The notes under the pieces were generated by a model. The model ran no database searches, was not told where the DNA came from, and was given only the letters and a program-made list of their open reading frames with translations. From contig JAETSS010000108.1 of NCBI GenBank assembly GCA_021769545.1, positions 1 through 5,342 on the forward strand: a stretch of 5,342 nucleotides of DNA, read 5' to 3'. The position numbers were made by a program, and so were the translations under genes. This DNA is from Eubacterium sp. (GTDB lineage: Bacteria; Bacillota_A; Clostridia; Peptostreptococcales; Anaerovoracaceae). Positions 1 through 5,342 of the stretch are shown here, piece by piece; the first letter of the stretch is position 1; each line of letters begins with the position of its first letter.

Positions 1-282
1 GGCGGAAAGGTGGCAGGTCTCAGCAAGCTGGCAAGAACGGTGGAGGTATTCGCTAGAAGGCCGCAGATACAGGAGAATATGACTGCTCAGATAGCCGATG
101 CACTTGAGAAATATCTGGAGCCTGCGGGAGTCATGGTGCTTATAGAGGCGGAGCATATGTGCATGTCCATGAGAGGCGTCCAGAAGCCGGGAACGAAAAC
201 CGTCACCACTGTGGTGAGGGGAGCCTTTGCAGAGGATCATATGCTGCAGCAGACATTTTTACAGATGATAAAGCAGGGGTAA
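1..282 (+). CDS. folE: GTP cyclohydrolase I, C-terminal half (5' end outside window)
   Basis: This is the 3' portion of a type I GTP cyclohydrolase, which converts GTP to 7,8-dihydroneopterin triphosphate and formate, the first step of folate synthesis in the cytoplasm. The reading frame is open from base 1 and gives 93 residues, about half of the usual 185-220. Family signatures in order are GLSKLAR (visible residues 6-12), RRPQIQE (19-25, the substrate-binding QxQE element), EHMCMSMRG (51-59) and a C-terminal VTTVVRGAF stretch (68-76). Cys54 matches the third zinc-ligand cysteine of the E. coli enzyme (Cys181); the other two ligands lie upstream of the window. A GTG at base 10 is internal and is not the start, because the conserved fold continues before it. 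The stop lies 6 bases before the HD-domain gene, so the two are almost certainly cotranscribed. Confidence 0.95.
   Translation, partial: GGKVAGLSKLARTVEVFARRPQIQENMTAQIADALEKYLEPAGVMVLIEAEHMCMSMRGVQKPGTKTVTTVVRGAFAEDHMLQQTFLQMIKQG
275..279 (+). promoter_or_regulatory. Ribosome binding site of the HD-domain gene, inside folE
   Basis: AGGGG ends 9 bases before the ATG at 289 and overlaps the last codons and stop region of folE. A second purine run, AAAGGA at 281-286, is only 2 bases from the ATG and is probably too close to act alone. The arrangement suggests translational coupling of the HD gene to folE. This supports the ATG at 289 as the start. Confidence 0.55.
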
Positions 283-288
283 AGGACA

Positions 289-768
289 ATGGAAAGGATC
301 CAGAGGATTTTCGAACATCCTGTTTACAGGCGAAATTTTAACGGAATACAGGAAGCTGAGAAGGACAGGAGATTCTGCAGACACGATCTGCAGCATTTTC
401 TGGATGTGGCCAGGATAATCAGGATATATGATCTCGAGGACGGCGGCGGGCTGCCTGAGGAAATCGTTTATGCTGCAGCGCTGCTTCATGATATAGGAAG
501 ATATGAGGAACTCACCTGCGGAACGCCTCATGACGCGGCGGGAGCGGAGCTGGCAGAAGAGATATTGACGGACTGCGGCTTTGCAGCAGGAGATATAGGG
601 ATGATAAAAGACGCTATAGCCGGACACAGAAACAAGGATATGTGCGGCGAAAAGCTGGCGGATTATCTATACAGAGCCGATAAACAGTCACGCTGCTGTT
701 TTGCCTGCAGTGCGGCGGACGAATGCAAGTGGAGCGACGAAAAGAAGAATCATGTGATTTCGATATGA
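289..768 (+). CDS. HD-domain metal-dependent phosphohydrolase in the folate operon
   Basis: This 159-residue soluble protein is of the HD superfamily, whose members are metal-dependent phosphohydrolases or phosphodiesterases. Visible motifs are H32/H36 (RHDLQHFLDVAR), the HD doublet H67-D68 in LLHDIGRYEE, H81 in PHDAAGAE, H113 in AGHR, and D131 in YRADKQSR; the expected metal ligands are H36, H67, D68 and D131. The protein ends in a cysteine-rich segment with C136, C137, C140 and C146, followed by W148. It has no signal peptide or membrane segment. It lies 6 bases after folE and 12 bases before folP, so a folate-pathway role is likely. Inference: it may dephosphorylate dihydroneopterin tri- or monophosphate, the step done by a Nudix enzyme (FolQ) elsewhere. 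A useful parallel is archaeal MptB, an HD-type iron phosphodiesterase acting on dihydroneopterin cyclic phosphate. Alternatives are a nucleotide phosphohydrolase or a housekeeping role. The fold is confident; the substrate is not. Confidence 0.85.
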   Translation: MERIQRIFEHPVYRRNFNGIQEAEKDRRFCRHDLQHFLDVARIIRIYDLEDGGGLPEEIVYAAALLHDIGRYEELTCGTPHDAAGAELAEEILTDCGFAAGDIGMIKDAIAGHRNKDMCGEKLADYLYRADKQSRCCFACSAADECKWSDEKKNHVISI

Positions 769-780
769 AAAGGGGTAAAT

Positions 781-1587
781 ATGATAATAGGAAACAGAGA
801 TTTTGATACGGATAATAAATGCTATATAATGGGGATACTCAACGTAACGCCGGATTCATTTTCCGACGGCGGCAGGTTCAATGATATGGATTCTGCCCTT
901 TTGCATGCGGAGCGGATGATAGAGGACGGAGCCGATATCATAGATATAGGGGGCGAGTCCACGAGACCGGGTCATCATGTGATAACCGACCGGGAGGAGA
1001 TCGCAAGAGTGACGCCTGTCATAGAAGCTGTGAAAAGGAACTTCGATATACCCGTATCCCTTGACACGTACAAGGGAAATGTAGCGGAGGCAGGGCTTGC
1101 GGCAGGAGCGGATATGATAAACGATATATGGGGCTTCAAGCACGATGACAAGATCGCAAAGGTCACCGCGGAATACGGTGCGGCGTGCTGTCTCATGCAC
1201 AACAGGAAAAGCGCGGAGTACGGAAACTTTCTGGAAGACGTGGTCTGTGACATGGAGGAAAGCGTAAATCTTGCAAGGGCTGCAGGTGTATCCGACGATA
1301 AGATCATCCTGGACCCCGGCGTCGGCTTCGGCAAGACCCTCGAGCATAACCTTGAGATAACAAACCATGTGGATGTGTTATGCAGACTGGGATATCCCGT
1401 TCTGCTGGGTACATCGAGGAAGTCCATGATAGGGCTGACTCTCGATCTTCCTGTAGACCAGCGGCTTGAAGGGACTCTTGCCACTACGGTGATAGGAGTC
1501 ATGAGAGGCTGTTCATTCGTGCGGGTACACGATATCAGAGAAAACAAACGCATCATTCAGATGACGGAGGCTATAATATCAAGATAA
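781..1587 (+). CDS. folP: Dihydropteroate synthase
   Basis: The enzyme condenses 6-hydroxymethyl-7,8-dihydropterin pyrophosphate with p-aminobenzoate to give dihydropteroate, in the cytoplasm. The 268-residue length is normal for a complete TIM-barrel DHPS. Landmarks in order are GILNVTPDSFSDGGRF (residues 18-33, with metal-binding N21), DIGGESTRPG (55-64), SLDTYKGN (93-100, D95), MINDIWG (112-118, N114), LDPGVGFGKT (177-186, D178), LLGTSRKS (208-215, K214) and RVHD (248-251, R248 and H250). F27 and P63, equivalent to the positions mutated in classical sulfonamide resistance (E. coli F28 and P64), are unchanged and loop 1 has no insertion. The sequence therefore looks like a sensitive housekeeping enzyme and not a Sul variant. 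The MHN at 139-141 replaces the more common MHM. The start is supported by AGGGG at 771-775. The gene sits between the HD gene and the folB-folK fusion. Confidence 0.97.
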   Translation: MIIGNRDFDTDNKCYIMGILNVTPDSFSDGGRFNDMDSALLHAERMIEDGADIIDIGGESTRPGHHVITDREEIARVTPVIEAVKRNFDIPVSLDTYKGNVAEAGLAAGADMINDIWGFKHDDKIAKVTAEYGAACCLMHNRKSAEYGNFLEDVVCDMEESVNLARAAGVSDDKIILDPGVGFGKTLEHNLEITNHVDVLCRLGYPVLLGTSRKSMIGLTLDLPVDQRLEGTLATTVIGVMRGCSFVRVHDIRENKRIIQMTEAIISR

Positions 1588-1610
1588 AACAGAGGAATAC
1601 AGAGGTCAAA

Positions 1611-2420
1611 ATGGATAAGATAAAAATAAGAAATCTTGAGCTGTTTGCAAATCACGGAGTATATGCCGAGGAAAACGTGCTGGGCCAGAAATTCATCGTA
1701 TCGGCGGTGCTGTATACATCCACGTATGAAGCGGGGTGCAGCGACGCTCTGGAGGACTCGGTCAACTACGGAGAGGTCTGCCATTTCATAAAGGAACTTG
1801 TGACAGGCAGGACCTATAAGCTGCTGGAAAGTCTGGCCGAAAATATCGCTAAGGAGCTGCTTTTAAAATACGAAAAGCTGCAGCAGGTGGATATAGAGAT
1901 AAAAAAGCCGTGGGCGCCTATCGGGCTTCCGCTGGAAAGCGTGTCCGTGGAGATATCCCGTAGCTGGCATACTGTTTACATAGCACTGGGCTCCAACATG
2001 GGCGATCGAAAAGGCTTTCTCGACATGGCGGTAGCGCGCCTTTCGTCATCGGAGGACTGCCGTGTCGTGAAGATCGCCGACTATATAGAGACGGAACCCT
2101 ATGGCGGAGTGGAGCAGGACGATTTTCTCAACAGCGCACTTGAATTGAAGACATTGCTTTCACCCACTGCTCTCCTGGACAGGCTACATCATATAGAAAA
2201 CGAAGCGCAGCGTGAGCGTACCGTGCACTGGGGGCCGCGTACTCTCGATCTTGATATACTGCTTTACGATGATATGGTGATGGATATGCCGGATCTGGTG
2301 ATCCCTCACAAGGAGCTGCATATGAGGGATTTCGTGCTTAGGCCAATGGTGCAGATAGCGCCTTATGTGAGACATCCGATAGTGAAAAAGACCATGGAGG
2401 AACTGCTTGAAGAACTTTAA
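1611..2420 (+). CDS. folBK: Bifunctional dihydroneopterin aldolase / HPPK (FolB-FolK fusion)
   Basis: One 269-residue polypeptide carries two consecutive folate enzymes. Residues 1 to about 118 are dihydroneopterin aldolase, which cleaves dihydroneopterin to 6-hydroxymethyl-dihydropterin and glycolaldehyde. GVYAEENVLGQ holds E21, VNYGEV holds Y53, LLESLAENIA holds E73, and IKKPWAPIG holds the likely catalytic K99; these align with S. aureus E22, Y54, E74 and K100. Residues from about 120 to 269 are 6-hydroxymethyl-dihydropterin pyrophosphokinase: YIALGSNMGDR (123-133), DDFLNSALEL (170-179), GPRTLDLDILLYDD (208-221, with Mg-ATP ligands D213 and D215) and IPHKELHMRDFVLRP (231-245). There is no stop or frame change at the junction, and both domains are full length with intact active sites. 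An AGAGG at 1601-1605 precedes the ATG, 23 bases after folP. The product feeds FolP directly. This is the last gene before the terminator. Confidence 0.96.
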   Translation: MDKIKIRNLELFANHGVYAEENVLGQKFIVSAVLYTSTYEAGCSDALEDSVNYGEVCHFIKELVTGRTYKLLESLAENIAKELLLKYEKLQQVDIEIKKPWAPIGLPLESVSVEISRSWHTVYIALGSNMGDRKGFLDMAVARLSSSEDCRVVKIADYIETEPYGGVEQDDFLNSALELKTLLSPTALLDRLHHIENEAQRERTVHWGPRTLDLDILLYDDMVMDMPDLVIPHKELHMRDFVLRPMVQIAPYVRHPIVKKTMEELLEEL

Positions 2421-2450
2421 GCACAGCGAATAAAATTTTCCATACAATTA

Positions 2451-2481
2451 AAAAAAGTCTGCCCGAAGGGGCAGATTTTTT
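2451..2481 (+). terminator. Intrinsic terminator of the folate operon
   Basis: A perfect 7-base-pair stem, TCTGCCC (2458-2464) and GGGCAGA (2469-2475), encloses a GAAG loop and is followed by six T residues (2476-2481). It lies 37 bases after the folB-folK stop. Six A residues at 2451-2456 precede the stem, so it could also work on the other strand, but no minus-strand gene is nearby to need it. The position separates the folate operon from the transporter unit. Confidence 0.92.
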
Positions 2482-2597
2482 GTTTCAAAAATACAAAAAA
2501 AGTGTCTTAGTTGCTATTTGAAGCACAATAAAGACGAAAACATGAAAGAAAAATCAGAAAACTTCGAAAAAAATAACAATTAAGACATATCAAATCG

Positions 2598-2613
2598 CTG
2601 CAAAATTTTGTAG
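2598..2613. promoter_or_regulatory. Candidate operator: 16-bp near-palindrome
   Basis: CTGCAAAATTTTGTAG has 8-base arms that are complementary except for one G/T position, with a perfect CAAAATTTTG core (2601-2610). It overlaps the best -10-like hexamer upstream of the transporter gene, which is where a repressor would sit. AT-rich palindromes arise by chance in such DNA, so its function is a guess. No regulator family can be named from it. Confidence 0.35.
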
Positions 2614-2616
2614 AAT
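2611..2616 (+). promoter_or_regulatory. Possible -10 element of the transporter promoter
   Basis: TAGAAT matches TATAAT at five of six positions and lies 41 bases before the transporter ATG. No convincing -35 box is found at the right spacing; the hexamer 17 bases upstream is TATCAA. The terminator at 2451-2481 means the downstream unit needs its own promoter in this spacer. The exact site is uncertain; AATGAT at 2623-2628 is a weaker alternative. Confidence 0.3.
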
Positions 2617-2618
2617 AA

Positions 2619-2646
2619 TTGTAATGATAACAAGTTACTATTATAA
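2619..2646. promoter_or_regulatory. Candidate operator or leader hairpin: 28-bp imperfect inverted repeat
   Basis: The repeat centres on a perfect TAACAAGTTA core (2628-2637) and extends outward to TAAT (2622-2625) and ATTA (2640-2643). The only interruptions in the 10-base arms are one wobble and one mismatch, and further pairing continues to 2619 and 2646. It lies between the possible -10 and the Shine-Dalgarno sequence of the transporter gene. It could bind a dimeric repressor. In RNA it could form a weak AT-rich hairpin whose outer 3' bases touch the ribosome binding site. Confidence 0.4.
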
Positions 2647-2652
2647 GGAGGT
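2645..2652 (+). promoter_or_regulatory. Strong ribosome binding site of the transporter gene
   Basis: AAGGAGGT is a near-perfect complement of the 16S rRNA tail. It ends 5 bases before the ATG at 2658 and fixes that codon as the start. Its strength suggests high translation when the gene is transcribed. Confidence 0.88.
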
Positions 2653-2657
2653 GTATC

Positions 2658-4100
2658 ATGGATAAATTACAAAGTACCCCAAAAATATCATTTGGAAAGA
2701 AGATCGGTTACAGTGTCGGCGGTGCTACCGATACGCTGGCATATGACTTTGTGGCTGCATTCCTGCTGTTCTTCCTTACGGATTTTGCGGGAGTAAATCC
2801 GATTTGGGCAGGCTCTATACTCACCATAGGAGTTCTGTGGGATATGATAACAGACCCTATCATAGGAAACCTGTCGGATAGAACGAAAACCAGATTCGGT
2901 AGAAAGAGAACATGGCTGCTTATTGCAATCATACCTTTATTTGTTTCATATCTGTTACTCTTTACGAAGATAGACGGCTTATCACAGACTGCGGCAAACG
3001 TATATTTCCTGTGTATGACGTTACTTTTCTGGCTGGCATATACATGCTTCAGCATTCCTTACTATTCTATGGGCGCATCCATAACTATGGATAACGAGGA
3101 AAGAACCAAGATCAGAATGCTGGGACAGATCGTTCAGTATGTGGGAGTTTTCTTCTCCACAGTTGCGCCTACCATGTTCGTATCCTTCTTCAAAAATGCG
3201 GGCTTTGATGATTATGCTGCCTGGCATTACACGGCATGGATAGAAGGCGGTCTCTGCGTGGCAACTCTGATAGTCGTATTCCTGTCAACCAAGAATATCG
3301 AGATCGACTTTGACGAGGTCAGCGAGGAACCTAAGTCGAAGACAAACTTCTTCCAGGACATAGTTGCAATAATCCAGATAAAGCCGTATCTGCTGATGAT
3401 CCTTTCATCACTGCTGTTCAGAGTAGGCTACTGCCTGTTCCTTACTACAATGGCTTACTTCTTCCTGTATGTAGTGGCATTGACGGAAATGCAGATGAGC
3501 ATGTGCACGATGATCATCTCATTCGGAGGAATCATAGTTATTGCAATATTGATGAAGGTTATTGAAAAATTCGACAAGGCTAAGGTCTATATCGTTTTGG
3601 TAGTGTTCTGCGGAATAGTAATGATCGCATTTAATTTCGTAGATGTCAATTCCATGGCCATAGCATGTGTTTTCTGTACATTCTATGTTATAGGTTCATC
3701 CGCTTACTGGTCCATGAACACACCGCTTATGTACGATGCTATAGAAATAGATGAATTCCAGTCCGGAAAGAGAAGAGAAGGTACGATGATGTCATTCTAT
3801 CTGTTCTGCCAGAAGGGCGGATATGCCATAGCTGCATCCATAATAGGAAACGTACTGGCGAGAGTAGGCTATGATGAGACACTGGGAGCCGCTAATCCTC
3901 AGCACGTACTGGATGCTATCCAGACAATGACATGCGGAGCTGCCGGAGTATTCTTCCTCCTCAGCGGAATCGTGATCATATTCTATCCTTTGAAGAAGAA
4001 TGTATACGACAAGCTCTATGTACAGCTTGAAAACAAGCGTGCCGGAAGAGAATACAATACGGAAGGTTTTGCACACGTACTTAACAAGAAATACAGATAA
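2658..4100 (+). CDS. GPH/MelB-family MFS cation symporter, substrate unknown
   Basis: This 480-residue integral membrane protein has about 12 hydrophobic helices, roughly at 17-43, 49-70, 84-104, 112-135, 154-176, 190-210, 241-272, 280-300, 308-328, 331-356, 373-402 and 421-444. It also has a charged central loop (211-238). The segment VLWDMITDPIIG (59-70) followed by SDRTKTRFGRKRTW (73-86) is the hallmark of glycoside-pentoside-hexuronide cation symporters. SGKRREG (369-375) and QKGGYA (385-390) are further family motifs. Compared with MelB from memory, D25, D62, D66 and K386 match D19, D55, D59 and K377, so Na+ or H+ coupling is plausible. The sugar-contact residues D124, W128 and R149 appear as S132, Y136 and Q157, so the substrate is probably not a galactoside. 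The gene has its own leader and a strong RBS, and an amidohydrolase gene follows 35 bases later with no terminator between, which suggests that the transporter imports that enzyme's substrate. Confidence 0.9.
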   Translation: MDKLQSTPKISFGKKIGYSVGGATDTLAYDFVAAFLLFFLTDFAGVNPIWAGSILTIGVLWDMITDPIIGNLSDRTKTRFGRKRTWLLIAIIPLFVSYLLLFTKIDGLSQTAANVYFLCMTLLFWLAYTCFSIPYYSMGASITMDNEERTKIRMLGQIVQYVGVFFSTVAPTMFVSFFKNAGFDDYAAWHYTAWIEGGLCVATLIVVFLSTKNIEIDFDEVSEEPKSKTNFFQDIVAIIQIKPYLLMILSSLLFRVGYCLFLTTMAYFFLYVVALTEMQMSMCTMIISFGGIIVIAILMKVIEKFDKAKVYIVLVVFCGIVMIAFNFVDVNSMAIACVFCTFYVIGSSAYWSMNTPLMYDAIEIDEFQSGKRREGTMMSFYLFCQKGGYAIAASIIGNVLARVGYDETLGAANPQHVLDAIQTMTCGAAGVFFLLSGIVIIFYPLKKNVYDKLYVQLENKRAGREYNTEGFAHVLNKKYR

Positions 4101-4122
4101 AGCAAATGGATATATAGATAGC

Positions 4123-4130
4123 AGGAGGTG
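4123..4130 (+). promoter_or_regulatory. Ribosome binding site of the amidohydrolase gene
   Basis: AGGAGGTG ends 5 bases before the ATG at 4136, which decides that start over an in-frame ATG at 4151. It lies in the 35-base gap after the transporter stop, where no terminator or promoter is visible. Confidence 0.85.
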
Positions 4131-4135
4131 AAGAA

Positions 4136-5342
4136 ATGTCAGGCATACCAATGCAAAATGATATTTTATACAAGAACGGAAAGATATATACCATAGACGG
4201 AGACGACAGATGCGTAGAGGCTTGCGCCGTAAAGGGCAATAAATTCACATTTGTCGGCAGCAATGAAGAGGCTGAGGCTATCGAGGCCGACAAGGTGATA
4301 GATCTCAACGGAAAGACTGTGCTTCCGGGATTCATCGAAGCTCATGCTCACGTTACATGGGCGGCGGTCGATGCGGTGTTCAAGGTTGGTCTGTTCGGTG
4401 AGGAAAGTGTAGATGCATATCTTGAAAAGATCAAGAAGTTCATCGACGATCATCCCGATCTGCCTGTATATGAAGGAGTTGGCTGGGAAAACCCTATGTT
4501 TGAAAAGACGGGACCGTCCCGCAAGCTTCTGGACGGCATATGCCCTGATAAGCCTGTGATGATGTGGTCCCATGACAAGCATTCTCTGTGGATAAACACC
4601 AAGGCCATGGAAATGTGTGGCATCACGAGAGATACTAAGGTCCCTGCCGGAAACATCATAGAAAAGGACGAAAACGGAGATCCCAAGGGAACGCTGAGAG
4701 AGTTTGCGGCCATCGCTCTCGTGGATTCCATAAAGCCTGTATTTTCAAAGGAAAACTACAAGGAGGCCATAGCGTGGGTGCAGAAGCATCTGGCTCAGTA
4801 CGGCATTACGTCGATGCTGGATCCTGTGCTCGATCCCGATGAGGAAAGCATAAACGCACTCATGGAAATGAACGAGGCTGATGAGCTCATATGCAAGATA
4901 AGAGGAGCTTTCAAAAGCTCTGAAAGCGATCCTTACAAGCATATCGACAGATATGACGATATCCGCAGCAAAGCAAACTCCCACATGTGTGCCAGAGACC
5001 AGATGAAGCTGTTTATAGACGGCGTCATCGAAGGCAAGACCGGTTATCTCAAGGAGCCTTATGACGGCGAAAGCGAATATTGCGGTGATCCTATATGGGA
5101 TAAGGATACGCTCAACGAGTTCTGCCGGAAGGTAGACGCAATGGGTATGGATATACACTGCCATGTCATCGGTGACGCAGCAATAGCGATGGCTCTCGAT
5201 GCCCTTGACAGTATCACATCAGAGAATCCGTTGTGGGAGCGACGTCCTGTGCTGACGCATCTTCAGGTAGTGGATCCTGCTGACCATACACGCATGGTGG
5301 ATCATAACGTGACGGCAGTGATCAACCCGTACTGGCACTTTA
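4136..5342 (+). CDS. YtcJ-like metal-dependent amidohydrolase (Amidohydrolase_3), 3' end outside window
   Basis: The frame stays open to the window end, giving 402 residues of a family that usually has about 520-560, so roughly the last quarter is missing. The order of motifs fits the YtcJ-like branch of the amidohydrolase superfamily. An N-terminal beta-sandwich strand region (DILYKNGKIYTID, 9-21) leads to GKTVLPGFIEAHAHV (59-73), with metal-ligand-type H70 and H72. Then come HDKHSLWINTKAMEMCGI (146-163), KLFIDGVIEGKTGYLKEPY (291-309), IHCHVIGDAAI (340-350, H343) and RPVLTHLQVVDPADHTRM (370-387, H375), with INPYWH at 396-401. There is no signal peptide, so it is probably cytoplasmic. Family members hydrolyse amide or related C-N bonds in small molecules, and most have no known substrate. 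The upstream symporter probably supplies the substrate. Function beyond metal-dependent hydrolase is not assignable. Confidence 0.9.
   Translation, partial: MSGIPMQNDILYKNGKIYTIDGDDRCVEACAVKGNKFTFVGSNEEAEAIEADKVIDLNGKTVLPGFIEAHAHVTWAAVDAVFKVGLFGEESVDAYLEKIKKFIDDHPDLPVYEGVGWENPMFEKTGPSRKLLDGICPDKPVMMWSHDKHSLWINTKAMEMCGITRDTKVPAGNIIEKDENGDPKGTLREFAAIALVDSIKPVFSKENYKEAIAWVQKHLAQYGITSMLDPVLDPDEESINALMEMNEADELICKIRGAFKSSESDPYKHIDRYDDIRSKANSHMCARDQMKLFIDGVIEGKTGYLKEPYDGESEYCGDPIWDKDTLNEFCRKVDAMGMDIHCHVIGDAAIAMALDALDSITSENPLWERRPVLTHLQVVDPADHTRMVDHNVTAVINPYWHF

Noticed and set aside
10..282. GTG at base 10 as a true folE start
   Set aside because: The GTP cyclohydrolase fold needs about 90 more N-terminal residues including two zinc ligands, and the frame is open to base 1. 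The gene is cut by the window edge and not truncated biologically.
856..1556. Two long minus-strand open frames opposite folP (856-1368 and 975-1556, up to 193 codons)
   Set aside because: They show no recognisable motif, overlap a fully conserved folP and each other, and lack convincing ribosome binding sites. They are shadows of folP codon bias.
781..1587. Sulfonamide-resistant DHPS (Sul-like)
   Set aside because: Loop 1 and loop 2 are of normal length, and the residues matching E. coli F28 and P64 are unchanged, so it looks like the housekeeping enzyme.
1960..1975. Frameshift or stop separating folB from folK
   Set aside because: The frame reads straight through the junction with conserved residues on both sides, so it is a genuine fusion in this sequence.
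2482..2657. Riboswitch (for example a folate-sensing THF element) in the transporter leader
   Set aside because: The spacer is too AT-rich and short of GC stems to form the expected folds, and the only clear structures are the simple inverted repeats near 2598-2646.
4081..5164. Four minus-strand open frames opposite the amidohydrolase gene
   Set aside because: They tile the same region in different frames, have unlikely low-complexity products, and conflict with a well-supported + strand gene.
1..5342. Mobile element, CRISPR array, tRNA or defence system
   Set aside because: No transposase, spaced direct repeats, tRNA-like cloverleaf or toxin/nuclease gene was seen; every long coding region is a metabolic or transport gene.

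Overview
The window looks like chromosomal DNA of a low-to-mid GC Gram-positive anaerobe, most likely a member of the Clostridia. The evidence is the strong purine-rich ribosome binding sites, the heavy use of AGA/AGG and ATA codons, an AT-rich intergenic spacer, and a folate gene order (folE, HD-domain gene, folP, folB-folK fusion) that I associate with Clostridia. All genes lie on the + strand. The species assignment is inference.

Region 1 (1-2481) is the end of a tightly packed folate (dihydropterin) biosynthesis operon. It holds the 3' half of folE (GTP cyclohydrolase I), a small HD-domain metal-dependent phosphohydrolase, folP (dihydropteroate synthase), and one fused gene encoding dihydroneopterin aldolase plus HPPK (folB-folK). 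Intergenic gaps are 6, 12 and 23 bases, and a clear intrinsic terminator closes the operon. Together these genes take GTP to 7,8-dihydroneopterin triphosphate, then 6-hydroxymethyl-dihydropterin, its pyrophosphate, and dihydropteroate. The one chemical step without a textbook enzyme here is removal of the phosphates from dihydroneopterin triphosphate. The HD protein sits between folE and folP and is a reasonable candidate for it.

Region 2 (2482-2657) is an AT-rich spacer with no gene. It holds a weak promoter candidate and two closely spaced inverted repeats that look like operator sites, followed by a near-perfect Shine-Dalgarno sequence.

Region 3 (2658-5342) appears to be a separate two-gene transcription unit. 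It encodes a 12-helix transporter of the GPH/MelB branch of the MFS, followed 35 bases later by a metal-dependent amidohydrolase of the YtcJ-like (Amidohydrolase_3) type that runs off the window end. The transporter keeps the cation-site aspartates of MelB but has lost several galactoside-contact residues. Together with its amidohydrolase neighbour, this suggests uptake and hydrolysis of a non-galactoside, perhaps amide-type, compound. The substrate is unknown.

No mobile element, CRISPR array, tRNA or rRNA was seen. Most of the window is ordinary metabolism. The items most worth following up are the HD protein with its C-terminal cysteine cluster, and the regulated transporter-amidohydrolase pair.
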